DNA of 64,000 nucleotides from Cupriavidus necator A5-1 (lineage in GTDB: Bacteria; Pseudomonadota; Gammaproteobacteria; Burkholderiales; Burkholderiaceae): NCBI RefSeq assembly GCF_000744095.1, contig NZ_JQLI01000001.1, positions 1,426,001-1,490,000 of the forward strand, read 5' to 3'. A program made the translations under genes and the position numbers. Position 1 is the stretch's first letter; each line of letters begins with the position of its first letter. Below are positions 18,160 to 26,773 of the stretch, piece by piece. The notes under the pieces are model-generated. The model saw nothing but the letters and a program-made list of their open reading frames with translations. It searched no databases and was not told the DNA's origin.

Positions 18160-19230
18160 TTATGCCGGCGCGTAGGCGGCGAATACCTTGTTGGAGTTAA
18201 AGACATGAGTCTCGACGAAATCACTCCAGTCGAGCCGCGCGCCGAGTTCGCGCATGGCGCCGAGCATGGGGCACCAGTTCAGCAATTCCTGCTGGCCGGC
18301 ATCTTCGAAATCGATGGTGGACTGGCGCTGCCAGTAGTCGTAGTCGTGCCCGACCAACGCGCGATAAAGCGCGCGATCGCTTGGCGTGTCCGGGCGCAGC
18401 CGCGAGGTCCGGTCGCACAGGAAGGCGTGGGACCAACTGGATGACGCGATGATGGCCACCCGCCATGGCGACGCGCGCAGGATGCGCGCGGTCGCCGCAC
18501 CAAGCGCCATGCAGCGTGCCGGCGAAGGCGAAGGCGGATCGAAATCCAGCTTGTCGTCGACGTTGGTAATGAAGCCCCGCGCGGAGATGACCTTGCGGCC
18601 ATAGCAGTTGATGGGGAAGGCGATCGTCGGGTAGTCCCATCCGCGGCGGTCGTAGTCCAGATACAGGATGGCGTTTCCGAAGGCGTGGGCAAGGCTCTCG
18701 TGATGCAGCGGCCGATAGGCATAGGCCACGTCGAAATCGGCTCCCACGAGACCGCTTGCGAGGAACTTGCCGATATCGCGCCGACCGCGCACACGGTAGT
18801 GCATGTCGGGGCCTTCGCCCCAGGCGTTGGGCTTGCCGCCGTCCATCATCGACGAGCCCTGGGCATGGCGCCACGGATAGAGATCCATGTCGTCATAGGC
18901 ACAGACCGTGAAAGCCGGGATCACGTCCTCCCTGAAGTTCTCGTACTGGTCGTCGCCCCACATCAGCACGACGTCGGGCTGGAACCGGTCGAGCGTCTCG
19001 CGCACGCGCCGGAACTGCGCCACCAGCGCCGCACGATGCGCAGCCGCCGACGCGGCGCCCTCGTCGTCGCCCCATTCGGCCTGCATCGGCGCGGGCCAAT
19101 TGCGCGGGTCCTTGCGCGCAGCATCGATGCCCGGATCGCGTAACGTCCGGCGCAGGATATTCGCCATCTGCGCATCGGGCGTGGACAACGGCGGGTAGTG
19201 CGATAGGCCAAGGCCCAGGATTTCTGCCAT
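18160..19230 (-). CDS. LigB-like class III extradiol ring-cleavage dioxygenase
   Basis: The 356-residue protein of the LigB (PF02900) fold begins EILGLGLSHYPPLSTPD with the first His iron ligand at residue 11. The catalytic His is likely the one in ASSSWSHAFL, and an acidic FEDAGQQELLNW segment near the end may supply the Glu/Asp ligand. Where LigB-type enzymes usually carry a second His, this one has WGDDQYENFREDVIPAF, so the metal site may differ. GAGGAG precedes the start. In the operon it should open a catechol-type ring made by the dioxygenase and dehydrogenase. Confidence 0.82.
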   Translation of the reverse strand: MAEILGLGLSHYPPLSTPDAQMANILRRTLRDPGIDAARKDPRNWPAPMQAEWGDDEGAASAAAHRAALVAQFRRVRETLDRFQPDVVLMWGDDQYENFREDVIPAFTVCAYDDMDLYPWRHAQGSSMMDGGKPNAWGEGPDMHYRVRGRRDIGKFLASGLVGADFDVAYAYRPLHHESLAHAFGNAILYLDYDRRGWDYPTIAFPINCYGRKVISARGFITNVDDKLDFDPPSPSPARCMALGAATARILRASPWRVAIIASSSWSHAFLCDRTSRLRPDTPSDRALYRALVGHDYDYWQRQSTIDFEDAGQQELLNWCPMLGAMRELGARLDWSDFVETHVFNSNKVFAAYAPA

Positions 19231-19293
19231 CTGTCGTCTCCTCTGGTGGTGACCGCGTCATGCGGCCCCTTCTTGTCTGGGTGGCTGGTGGCG

Positions 19294-20007
19294 CTATGCG
19301 CTCTTGACGGCCTTGGCGCCCTCCCCGGTCCTGGCGCTTCTGTTTGTCTTCGGTGACTTGCCGCCCGCGACCTTTGGCGCCGGCTTGCCGTCGGCGGCGG
19401 CCCGCCCACGCCGCGGTGCCTGAGCCGGCTCCTGCTCCGCCGCGCTCCGCTGCTGTTCATCCTGGATCGACATCACCATCTGCTTGAGCAGCGTGACGAG
19501 GTTGAGTCGTTGCTCGCGCGACAAGCCCGCCATTGACCGCTCGAGCCGGCGCCAGTGCGGTGGCAGGTGCTTGTCCAGGAATGCCTCGCCTTCCGGCGTC
19601 AGCACGGCCAGCAAGGAGCGTTGGTCCGAAACATTCAGCTCGCGGCGGATCAGCCCTCGCTCCGACAGGCTGTTGATGGTGGCGGACAGGTTGTTTGGCC
19701 GCACGACCAGCATCGCCGCGAGTGCGCCCATGGTGGTGGGCTGCCGGGTTCGCTGCAGCGTCGTGAGGACGTTGAACTGCAGGGGATTGAGGCCGAGATC
19801 CGCAAGCTCTTCACTCTGGTCGCGGTCGAGCACGGCGAATGCGCGATAGACGGCAAGCAGCACCCACAGCGCGGAGCCGTCCAGCGCGGCATCGAGCGCG
19901 GCGCTCACCGCTACCTGATCGCTCAGGTGCGGCAACGGCAGCGCGTCCGCCGTGTCTGGGAGGGGAGAAGTCCTGGCGCTCGCTTTCATGCGCTTCACGG
20001 TTTTCAT
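19294..20007 (-). CDS. MarR-family regulator with a long basic C-terminal tail
   Basis: The 237-residue protein has a winged helix-turn-helix core at residues ~50-165: LGLNPLQFNVLTTLQ, TTMGALAAMLVVRPNNLSAT, and the wing LNVSDQRSLLAVLTPEG. MarR proteins are usually 140-170 residues; here ~60 extra C-terminal residues are rich in Ala, Lys, Arg and Pro and look disordered. It sits at the divergence point between the leftward meta-cleavage operon and the rightward dioxygenase operon and probably controls both. Confidence 0.88.
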   Translation of the reverse strand: MKTVKRMKASARTSPLPDTADALPLPHLSDQVAVSAALDAALDGSALWVLLAVYRAFAVLDRDQSEELADLGLNPLQFNVLTTLQRTRQPTTMGALAAMLVVRPNNLSATINSLSERGLIRRELNVSDQRSLLAVLTPEGEAFLDKHLPPHWRRLERSMAGLSREQRLNLVTLLKQMVMSIQDEQQRSAAEQEPAQAPRRGRAAADGKPAPKVAGGKSPKTNRSARTGEGAKAVKSA

Positions 20008-20035
20008 GATGTTCTCTCTGGCTCCAATTTAGTTC

Positions 20036-20056
20036 AATTTGCGAATAATTCAAATT
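20036..20056. promoter_or_regulatory. Candidate MarR operator
   Basis: In the 148-bp divergent region before the dioxygenase gene, AATTTG (20036-20041) and CAAATT (20051-20056) form an interrupted palindrome in an AT-rich patch of otherwise GC-rich DNA, with another CAATTT just upstream. MarR proteins typically bind such palindromes. No direct evidence of binding exists. Confidence 0.4.
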
Positions 20057-20155
20057 CTGCCATACTTACTTCAACGGCGCACGGAATCGCCGCCAGGCAT
20101 CGGGTAAACCCACACTGTGTAAACCCGAGACGCCAGCCACGAGGAGACATCGACA

Positions 20156-21493
20156 ATGACACAACCCATACGCTTCCATTCACGCCGCCCACGCGGAAAT
20201 GCCGACGGCGAGGCCCGCGACGTCAGGTCGCTGGTACAGCCCGGCCGCGTGCATTCCAGTGTATTTACCGACGGCGACGTCTTCGACCAGGAGATCGAGC
20301 GCATCTTCCACGGCACATGGCTGTATATCGGCCATACGTCCGAAGTCCCGCGGCACGGCGACTACCGGACGCGCCGCATGGGCCGGCAACCGGTGCTGAT
20401 GATGCGTGGCGGCGACGGGCAGGTGCGCGTGCTGATGAACCGCTGCCGGCATCGCGGCGCCGCCGTGTGCGAAGGCGACGCGGGCAATACGAAGCACCTG
20501 CGCTGCTGGTTTCACGGCTGGATCTACGACGCCACCGGCAAGCTGGTGGAAGTGCCCGGGCGCGAAGCCTATTGCGACGATTTCGACCAGGACGCGATGA
20601 GCCTCGCGGCCCCGCCGCGCGTCGGGGAATACCGCGGCTTCGTGTTCGCGAGCCTCAATCCCGATGTGCCTAACCTCGAAACGCATCTCGGCCACGCGAA
20701 GGCCATGATCGACCTGATGGTGGATGCGTCGCCCGACGGCGCGATCTGCATCAATGCGGGCGTGCACAAGACGGTGTATCGCGGGAACTGGAAGCTCGTC
20801 GGCATGGACGGCTATCACGTCCACTATGTCCACGCCTCGGTGATCGCGGCCTGGAACCGTGATCCGGACGCCGGCCTCGCCGCGACACACCGCGGGGATC
20901 CCTTCGACGACGAGTCCGCAAGCCGCACGCGCGACCTTGGCAACGGCCACGTGATGCTGGACCTCACCGCCCATCGTCTCAGCCACTACGAGCAGTTCAG
21001 CGACATGCTGCGCAAGACGCCCGGTGGCGAGGAGTATCTTTCCCGCATGAGGGGCAAGCACGGCGAGGAGCGCGCACGCCTGCTGGTTTCCCTCGCCGGC
21101 GACCCGCATGTCGGCATCTATCCGAACCTGCAACTGATCAACAACCAGATCCGCATCATCAATCCAATCGCGCCGGACGAGTGCGAGGTGATCATGTTCC
21201 CCGTGCTGTTCGAGGGCGTCAGCCAAGAGATCAACGCCTTGCGCATTCGGCAGCACGAATCCTTTTACGGGCCTGCGGGCTCCGGTTCGCCCGACGACGG
21301 CGAGATCTTCGAGCGCGCGCAGTGCGGCATGATGGCGCAGGTCATGCCGTGGCTCGAGCTGTCGCGCGGCCTGAACCGCGAGGAACATGGCGTGGATGGC
21401 GTCATCACGGGACGGATATCCGACGAGGTGACGCAGCGCGGACAGATGCGCAGGTGGCTGGAACTGATGTCGGCGGAAGGAGAAGCACGATGA
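20156..21493 (+). CDS. Aromatic ring-hydroxylating dioxygenase alpha subunit
   Basis: The 445-residue terminal-oxygenase large subunit has the Rieske cluster Cys97-x-His99 and Cys117-x2-His120 (NRCRHRG and CWFHGW). The mononuclear-iron region is GMDGYHVHYVH, with Asp218 bridging and His221 and His226 as ligands, spaced as in naphthalene dioxygenase. It should insert O2 into an aromatic acid to give a cis-dihydrodiol. The beta subunit follows with a 4-base overlap; ferredoxin and reductase are on the divergent operon. GAGGAGA precedes the ATG. Confidence 0.94.
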   Translation: MTQPIRFHSRRPRGNADGEARDVRSLVQPGRVHSSVFTDGDVFDQEIERIFHGTWLYIGHTSEVPRHGDYRTRRMGRQPVLMMRGGDGQVRVLMNRCRHRGAAVCEGDAGNTKHLRCWFHGWIYDATGKLVEVPGREAYCDDFDQDAMSLAAPPRVGEYRGFVFASLNPDVPNLETHLGHAKAMIDLMVDASPDGAICINAGVHKTVYRGNWKLVGMDGYHVHYVHASVIAAWNRDPDAGLAATHRGDPFDDESASRTRDLGNGHVMLDLTAHRLSHYEQFSDMLRKTPGGEEYLSRMRGKHGEERARLLVSLAGDPHVGIYPNLQLINNQIRIINPIAPDECEVIMFPVLFEGVSQEINALRIRQHESFYGPAGSGSPDDGEIFERAQCGMMAQVMPWLELSRGLNREEHGVDGVITGRISDEVTQRGQMRRWLELMSAEGEAR

Positions 21494-22008
21494 GCGAGAC
21501 GACCCTTGCTTTCCAGCAACTGGATCTGTTGCAACTGAGCCTGCAGCGCGAGATCGAGGAATATCTGTGCCATGAAGCCGAGCTGGCGGACGGCCATCGT
21601 TACAAGGACTGGCTCGCGCTGTGGGCGCCCGAACTGCTGTACTGGGTGCCCTGCAACGCGGACAACATCGATCCGCAGCGCCAGGTTTCGCTGATCTACG
21701 ACGATCGTGGCCGGCTGGAGGAACGACTGTTCCGGCTGCAGACCAAGCATGCGCATTCGCAAAACCCGAGGTCGCGGCTGTCACGCACGGTGTCCAACGT
21801 CCGCCTTCGTGGCGAGAATGCCCAGGGCCAGATCGAGGTGCATTCGCGATTTCACCTGGTCGAAGCGCGGCTGGACCACATGACGACCTGGGCCGGTCGC
21901 CAACTTCACGTGCTCGGGCGCCACGCCGACGGTTGGCGCATTCACCAGAAGAAAGTCCTCCTAGTCAACAACGACAGCCTGATGGGCAATATGACATTCG
22001 TCATCTGA
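21490..22008 (+). CDS. Aromatic ring-hydroxylating dioxygenase beta subunit
   Basis: The 172-residue protein starts at 21490 (ATGA overlap with alpha). It has the SnoaL/NTF2-like fold of small subunits: REIEEYLCHEAELADGHRY, KDWLALWAPELLYWVPC near residues 38-55, SRTVSNVRLRGEN, and the C-terminal QKKVLLVNNDSLMGNMTFVI. The length is typical. It has a structural role in the alpha3beta3 oxygenase. Confidence 0.93.
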   Translation: MSETTLAFQQLDLLQLSLQREIEEYLCHEAELADGHRYKDWLALWAPELLYWVPCNADNIDPQRQVSLIYDDRGRLEERLFRLQTKHAHSQNPRSRLSRTVSNVRLRGENAQGQIEVHSRFHLVEARLDHMTTWAGRQLHVLGRHADGWRIHQKKVLLVNNDSLMGNMTFVI

Positions 22009-22067
22009 ACCGACCGGCCACGCATTCCCTTATCCCAAGAATACTCGAGAGCGAGAGAGAGACATCC

Positions 22068-22895
22068 ATGACCCAGCAAAATCCGGAAATCGGCAAGAGC
22101 GTCGTCGCGGCGGGCATTTGCACCAATTATCTCGAGGCCGGAGAAGGCTCGCCCCTGATCCTGCTGCATGGCTCCGGTCCCGGCGTGACCGCGTGGGCGA
22201 ACTGGCGCCTGGCGATCCCCGAGTTGGCGCGGCACCGCCGCGTGCTCGCGCCCGACGTGGCCGGCTTTGGCTATACGGAACGCAAGACCGACGCACGTTA
22301 TGACCTCGACTACTGGGTCGGCCACATCATTGGCTTCCTGGACGCGCTGGACATCGAGCGCGCCGACTTCGTCGGCAACTCGTTCGGCGGCGCCCTCACG
22401 CTGGCCGTGGCAACGCGGCACCCCGACCGCGTCGACCGGCTGGTGCTAATGGGGTCTGCCGGTGCCCGCTTCGAACTCACGCCCGGGCTTGACGCAGTAT
22501 GGGGCTACGAGCCCTCGCTCGAGAACATGCGCGAGATCGTTGACCTGTTCGCCTATGACAAATCACTCCTGACTGAAGCGCTGGTGACTTCGCGTTACGA
22601 AGCCAGCGTGCGGCCGGGCTTTCATGAGTCGTACTCAGCGCTGTTCCCTGCGCCGCGCCAACGGCACGTCGATGCGCTGTGCGCGCCGGACGAGAAACTG
22701 CAGGCGCTCGACAAGTCCGTGCTGCTGGTGCATGGCAGAGACGACGCCGTCATTCCGCTCGAGAGCAGCATTCGCCTCCATCGCCTAATCCCGCGTTCCG
22801 AGCTGCATGTCTTCGGGCAATGCGGGCACTGGACGCAGATCGAGAAACGGGATCGCTTTGTGCGTGTGGTGGAGGACTTCCTGGCCAAGCCCTGA
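22068..22895 (+). CDS. Alpha/beta hydrolase, meta-cleavage-product (C-C) hydrolase type
   Basis: The 275-residue protein starts at 22068 after a GAGAGAGA-rich site. The oxyanion motif is LLHGSGPGVTAWANWRLAIP, the nucleophile elbow is VGNSFGGALTLAVA, the Asp is in LLVHGRDDAVIPLESS, and the His is in GQCGHWTQIEK. HGSGPGV-A-NW is typical of BphD/MhpC enzymes, which cut 2-hydroxy-6-oxo-dienoates to 2-hydroxypentadienoate and an acid. It therefore feeds the hydratase on the divergent operon. Confidence 0.9.
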   Translation: MTQQNPEIGKSVVAAGICTNYLEAGEGSPLILLHGSGPGVTAWANWRLAIPELARHRRVLAPDVAGFGYTERKTDARYDLDYWVGHIIGFLDALDIERADFVGNSFGGALTLAVATRHPDRVDRLVLMGSAGARFELTPGLDAVWGYEPSLENMREIVDLFAYDKSLLTEALVTSRYEASVRPGFHESYSALFPAPRQRHVDALCAPDEKLQALDKSVLLVHGRDDAVIPLESSIRLHRLIPRSELHVFGQCGHWTQIEKRDRFVRVVEDFLAKP

Positions 22896-22920
22896 GCGAA
22901 CCGGACAGACGAAGGAGACA

Positions 22921-23904
22921 ATGATGAGCACATCGAAGCCTCTCCCGACGATCGCGGCCATGATCGGGGACCCGGCCGGGGTCGGTCCGGAGGTATGCCT
23001 CAAGGCGCTGGACAGCGGTGAACTGGACGGCCTCTGTCACGCCTTCCTGATCGGCGAACTGGAGGCGGTGCGCCGCGCCGCCGTGGCCTGTGGCATCCGC
23101 CGCGCGATACGCGCCATCGACAGTCCGGCGCAGCAGGCCGGCAACCGCTTCATCGGCGTGCTCGATCCCGGCGACCTGCGCGAGGGCGACTATGTCGTCG
23201 GCGAGCCCTCGGCTGCCGCGGGCCGCGCCGTCGTCGCATGGCAGCGGCTGGGCGAGCGACTGGGCCGCGCCGGCGAAATCGATGGACTGGTGCTGGCGCC
23301 GGTCGACAGCGCATCGCTCAAGCTGGGCGGCATCGTCAGGGACATTGACGAGTTGCAGCCCGACGGGACCTGGATGCTGCGCATCAGCGGCAAGTTGCGC
23401 GTCGTGCCGATCACCGAGCATATCCGCATACGCGACATTGCGTCGACAGTAAAGCGCGAGCCGGTGCTGCGCCTGATCGAGACGCTGGACCGTACGCTGA
23501 AACGCTGGGGCATGCCGGCACCGCGTATCGCCGTCGCGGGACTGAATCCCCACGCGATGTTCGAGGAAGATGAGGAGGAGATCGCACCAGCGGTTGCGCA
23601 GGCGCGTGAGCGGGGCATCGCGGCGACCGGCCCCCTCACGCCCGATGCGGTCTTCCGGCAATGCCTGGAAGGCCGGCATGACGCGGTCGTCACCATGTAT
23701 CACGACCAGGGCCAGATCGCGGTCAAGACGTCCGCGTTTGCCGGTGCCTGCACGATCTACATGGGATTGCCCTACGTCATGCTGAACGTTCCGCATGGCA
23801 GCGGCTTCGATATAGCGGGCCAGGGCATCGCGCAGCACCTGAGCGTTCTCTCAGCATTGCGCACCGCCGCGGCGCTCGCCAGCGGAACGGGATTTCTCGA
23901 ATGA
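22921..23904 (+). CDS. PdxA-family dehydrogenase, probably a dihydrodiol-carboxylate dehydrogenase
   Basis: The 327-residue protein is preceded by AAGGAGACA. Family motifs are IGDPAGVGPEVCLKAL, ITEHIRIRDI with the first metal His, GLNPHAMFEEDE, and YHDQGQIAVKT with another metal His. PdxA makes a pyridoxal precursor, but the PdxA-like TphB of terephthalate pathways oxidatively decarboxylates a cis-dihydrodiol dicarboxylate. Its place behind a ring-hydroxylating dioxygenase and before an uptake protein supports the second role. Confidence 0.85.
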   Translation: MMSTSKPLPTIAAMIGDPAGVGPEVCLKALDSGELDGLCHAFLIGELEAVRRAAVACGIRRAIRAIDSPAQQAGNRFIGVLDPGDLREGDYVVGEPSAAAGRAVVAWQRLGERLGRAGEIDGLVLAPVDSASLKLGGIVRDIDELQPDGTWMLRISGKLRVVPITEHIRIRDIASTVKREPVLRLIETLDRTLKRWGMPAPRIAVAGLNPHAMFEEDEEEIAPAVAQARERGIAATGPLTPDAVFRQCLEGRHDAVVTMYHDQGQIAVKTSAFAGACTIYMGLPYVMLNVPHGSGFDIAGQGIAQHLSVLSALRTAAALASGTGFLE

Positions 23905-23947
23905 CAATGAATGAAGCCAACAGAGCCGATTCATCAGGAGACAAAAC

Positions 23948-24946
23948 ATGAACCACCCTATCAAGAAAATCGCCGCGTCGCTGCTGGTTGGCCTGGCCGG
24001 CTTCCTGCCTGCCACGGCAAGCTTTTCGCAGTCGACGGACAGTTTCCCCAGCAAGCCCGTCAGATTGCTGGTGTCGTTCCCGCCGGGCGGATTCGCCGAC
24101 CTCGTCGGCCGGGCGCTGGCGCAATCGCTCGCGCAGACCTGGGGCCAACCCGTCATCGTGGACAATCGTCCCGGTGGCGCGGGCATCCTGGCCAGCGAAC
24201 TGGCCGCGAAGGCCGTGCCGGACGGCTATACGCTCTACCTCGCTACCGACGGCCCCTTCGTCATCAATCCGTCGCTGTACAAGACGCTGCCCTACCGGCC
24301 CGTCAAGGACTTCGTGCCGGTCGCGCTGGTCGCGTATACACCGCTGGCGCTTGTCGTGAATCCCGACAAGGTCCACGCCAGCACGGTGAGCGAGTTTGTC
24401 GCGGTGGCGCGCGCCAACGCCAAAAAGCCGCTGGACTATTCATCCGGTGGCGCGGGCGGACCGCACCACTTGTCGATGGAGGCATTCAGGCTCACCGCAG
24501 GCATCCCGCTGAATCACATTCCCTATAAGGGCGGGGCCCCAGCATTGCAGGATGTGCTTTCCGGCCAGGTCTCGGCGATGTTCTCGGCCATCTCGTCTGC
24601 GCTGCCCTATGCGAAGGCCGGCAAGTTACGCATCATCGCGACCGGCGGCACGCAGCGCTCGGCCCTGGCGCCGGATGTGCCCACGTTCGCCGAGTCAGGC
24701 TACCCCGGCTTCGAAGCCGGCGCCTGGGCCGGCGTGGTTGTGCCGCGCGGCACGCCCGCCTCCATTGTCAGCAAGATCGAGGCTGACGTAATGAAAACCG
24801 TGCGCGATCCGAAGTTCGGGCAAAGGCTCACCGCGGTAGGCGCTGAGCCATTCCCGCGCAACGCGGCGGAATTCCAGGCCAAGATCCGGAAGGACCAGCA
24901 GCGCTATGGGAAGCTGATCGCGGACTTGCATATCGTGGCGGATTAA
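23948..24946 (+). CDS. Tripartite tricarboxylate transporter (Bug/TctC-family) binding protein
   Basis: The 332-residue protein has a Lys-containing hydrophobic signal peptide at residues 1-~28. The Bug signatures are PVRLLVSFPPGGFADLVGRA, VIVDNRPGGAGILASELAAK and HIPYKGGAPALQDVLSGQVS. It should bind a carboxylate in the periplasm. TphC, a homologue, serves terephthalate uptake, so here it likely imports the aromatic acid attacked by the dioxygenase. Membrane components are not in the window. Last gene of the rightward operon. Confidence 0.92.
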   Translation: MNHPIKKIAASLLVGLAGFLPATASFSQSTDSFPSKPVRLLVSFPPGGFADLVGRALAQSLAQTWGQPVIVDNRPGGAGILASELAAKAVPDGYTLYLATDGPFVINPSLYKTLPYRPVKDFVPVALVAYTPLALVVNPDKVHASTVSEFVAVARANAKKPLDYSSGGAGGPHHLSMEAFRLTAGIPLNHIPYKGGAPALQDVLSGQVSAMFSAISSALPYAKAGKLRIIATGGTQRSALAPDVPTFAESGYPGFEAGAWAGVVVPRGTPASIVSKIEADVMKTVRDPKFGQRLTAVGAEPFPRNAAEFQAKIRKDQQRYGKLIADLHIVAD

Positions 24947-25089
24947 AGGAGGGACTGAAAGAGAAAGCAGCTAGGCGGCATATATGGATCGAATTTGCCG
25001 GTCTATCGAGTGCCGCCGCTGCTGTACAGGGTTGTGCATGCCCGATGGGTGCTCCGACTCTACCGGCGTGAAGTGTAAAAAAGCTGCTA

Positions 25090-25530
25090 CGCGCAGACGC
25101 CGTCCCGGTTCCTTATCGCGGCGCCGGCCCACTCGTTCAGGACCTGATCGGCGGCCAGGTTTCGGTGGCGGTCTCCGGCGTTTCTGACCTGATCCCATAC
25201 CATCGCGCCGGCAAGCTGCGGATCATTTCCATGTCTGCGGCCAGCCCCCTCCTGCCAGGCGTACTCTCGTTCAGCCAGGCCGGTATAGATGGACTGGAAT
25301 TGACAGATTTCCTGGGTCTCTACGCGCCGGCTGGCGTTCCCAGCGATCGCGTGACGCGGCTGAACGCGGCAGTTAATAGCGTCCTCGCTATGCCAGAGGT
25401 CCAACAAACACTAAATGAGCAGGCGTTGGTTCCAGCACACGGTTCGCCAGATGAGCACAGCCGCCGCTTGTCCAAGGTAGGAACGGCCCTTGGTGCACTG
25501 GTCAAGGACAGCGGAGCTACAGCCCAATAG
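25090..25530 (+). pseudogene. Bug-family binding protein remnant (C-terminal half)
   Basis: The frame reads VPVPYRGAGPLVQDLIGGQV, then VSGVSDLIPYHRAGKLRIIS, LPGVLSFSQAGIDGLEL and LYAPAGVPSDRVTRLNAAV, and stops at 25530. This is the second half of a TctC/Bug protein, different from the intact one 140 bp upstream. No start or N-terminal lobe is present. The GTG at 25165 is only an internal codon. The lost part would have lain where the upstream operon now ends, so a deletion or junction lies near 25085. Confidence 0.75.
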
Positions 25531-25679
25531 GAATGCCCGGAGGGGCATCTAAGTCTGATATGAATACGCCCACGCAACCGAGGCATCCCAAGAAGCCAGT
25601 ACCTGACAGGCAGGAATCTCAGACAAGGGAGTCGGTTTTTTTCCGCCTACACTTGGGCACCACACATCAGGAGACCACA

Positions 25680-26717
25680 ATGGCCATTGAACATCCCCGC
25701 TATCGGGTAGCTGCTGTCCAGGCGGCGCCAGAGTTTCTTAATCTCGAGGCAACCGTTGACAAGACGATTGCGCTTATCGAAGAAGCCGCCCGAGGCGGCG
25801 CAAGTCTCATTGCTTTCCCTGAAACGTGGATACCTGGATATCCGTGGTTTGCCTGGCTTGGTGCGCCGATCTGGGGCATGAAATTCATCCAGGCGTACCA
25901 TGACAACTCGATGGTTATCGACAGCGTGCAGTTTGAGCGCATCGCGCAAACGGCATCGCGTTGCAACCTCACCGTTGCGCTTGGCTTCAGCGAGAAAGAT
26001 GCTGGAAGCCTGTACATTGCCCAGGCCATCCTGAGCCCAGAAGGGAAGACCATTGCCACGCGCCGCAAGCTGAAACCCACTCATGTCGAACGCGCGATCT
26101 TCGGCGAAGGCGACGGCAGTGACCTGGCTGTTCACGACACCAACCTCGGCAGGATTGGCGCCCTTTGCTGTTGGGAGCATCTTCAGCCACTTACCAAGTA
26201 CGCAATGTATGCTCAGAATGAGCAGGTCCATATCGCCGCCTGGCCCAGCTTCTCGCTTTACGTCGGCGCAGCTTACGCGCTCGGACCAGAGGTAAACAAC
26301 GCCGCGAGTCGGTTGTATGCGGTCGAGGGCCAGTGCTTCGTGGTTGCGCCGTGCGCAACGGTTTCGCAAAAGATGATCGACGTGCTTTGCGAGACACCCG
26401 AGCAGCAAGCACTCCTGAAGTTGGGGGGCGGTCATGCGCAAATATACGGTCCCGACGGACGATCGCTGGCCGAGCCGCTGCCTCCGGACGCGGAGGGGCT
26501 GTTGTACGCGGACATTGACCTAGCAGCCATCACCCTCGCGAAAGCGGCTGCTGATCCGGCTGGGCACTACTCTCGCCCTGACGTCACACAACTGCTGCTG
26601 GACCGCAATCCAAAGCCTCGTGTCGTGCATGCGAAGCACGGCCAAAGCGCAAACGGCAACTCACCGGGCATGCGAGCCGTCGAGCATACAGAACTCGAAG
26701 AAGGTGAACAGGCCTGA
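25680..26717 (+). CDS. Nitrilase
   Basis: The 345-residue protein starts at 25680 with AGGAGACCACA upstream. The catalytic triad is Glu48 in AFPETWIPGYPWF, Lys in RRKLKPTHVER (residue ~130), and Cys in ALCCWEHLQPL (residue ~164). The C-terminal HYSRPDV motif is typical of true nitrilases. It hydrolyses an organic nitrile to the acid and ammonia; aromatic versus aliphatic preference cannot be told. An AraC regulator converges on it from 27727, and a decayed paralogue lies at 35051-35671. Confidence 0.93.
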   Translation: MAIEHPRYRVAAVQAAPEFLNLEATVDKTIALIEEAARGGASLIAFPETWIPGYPWFAWLGAPIWGMKFIQAYHDNSMVIDSVQFERIAQTASRCNLTVALGFSEKDAGSLYIAQAILSPEGKTIATRRKLKPTHVERAIFGEGDGSDLAVHDTNLGRIGALCCWEHLQPLTKYAMYAQNEQVHIAAWPSFSLYVGAAYALGPEVNNAASRLYAVEGQCFVVAPCATVSQKMIDVLCETPEQQALLKLGGGHAQIYGPDGRSLAEPLPPDAEGLLYADIDLAAITLAKAAADPAGHYSRPDVTQLLLDRNPKPRVVHAKHGQSANGNSPGMRAVEHTELEEGEQA

Positions 26718-26773
26718 GCGTTCAAACGACGCCTCGGTTCAAGCCGTCTCACAGGGACTGAACGGCCCGGCTG

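Noticed and set aside
20180..21784. Antisense open frame of 534 codons opposite the dioxygenase alpha subunit
   Set aside because: Shadow frame; the Rieske and iron motifs are all on the plus strand.
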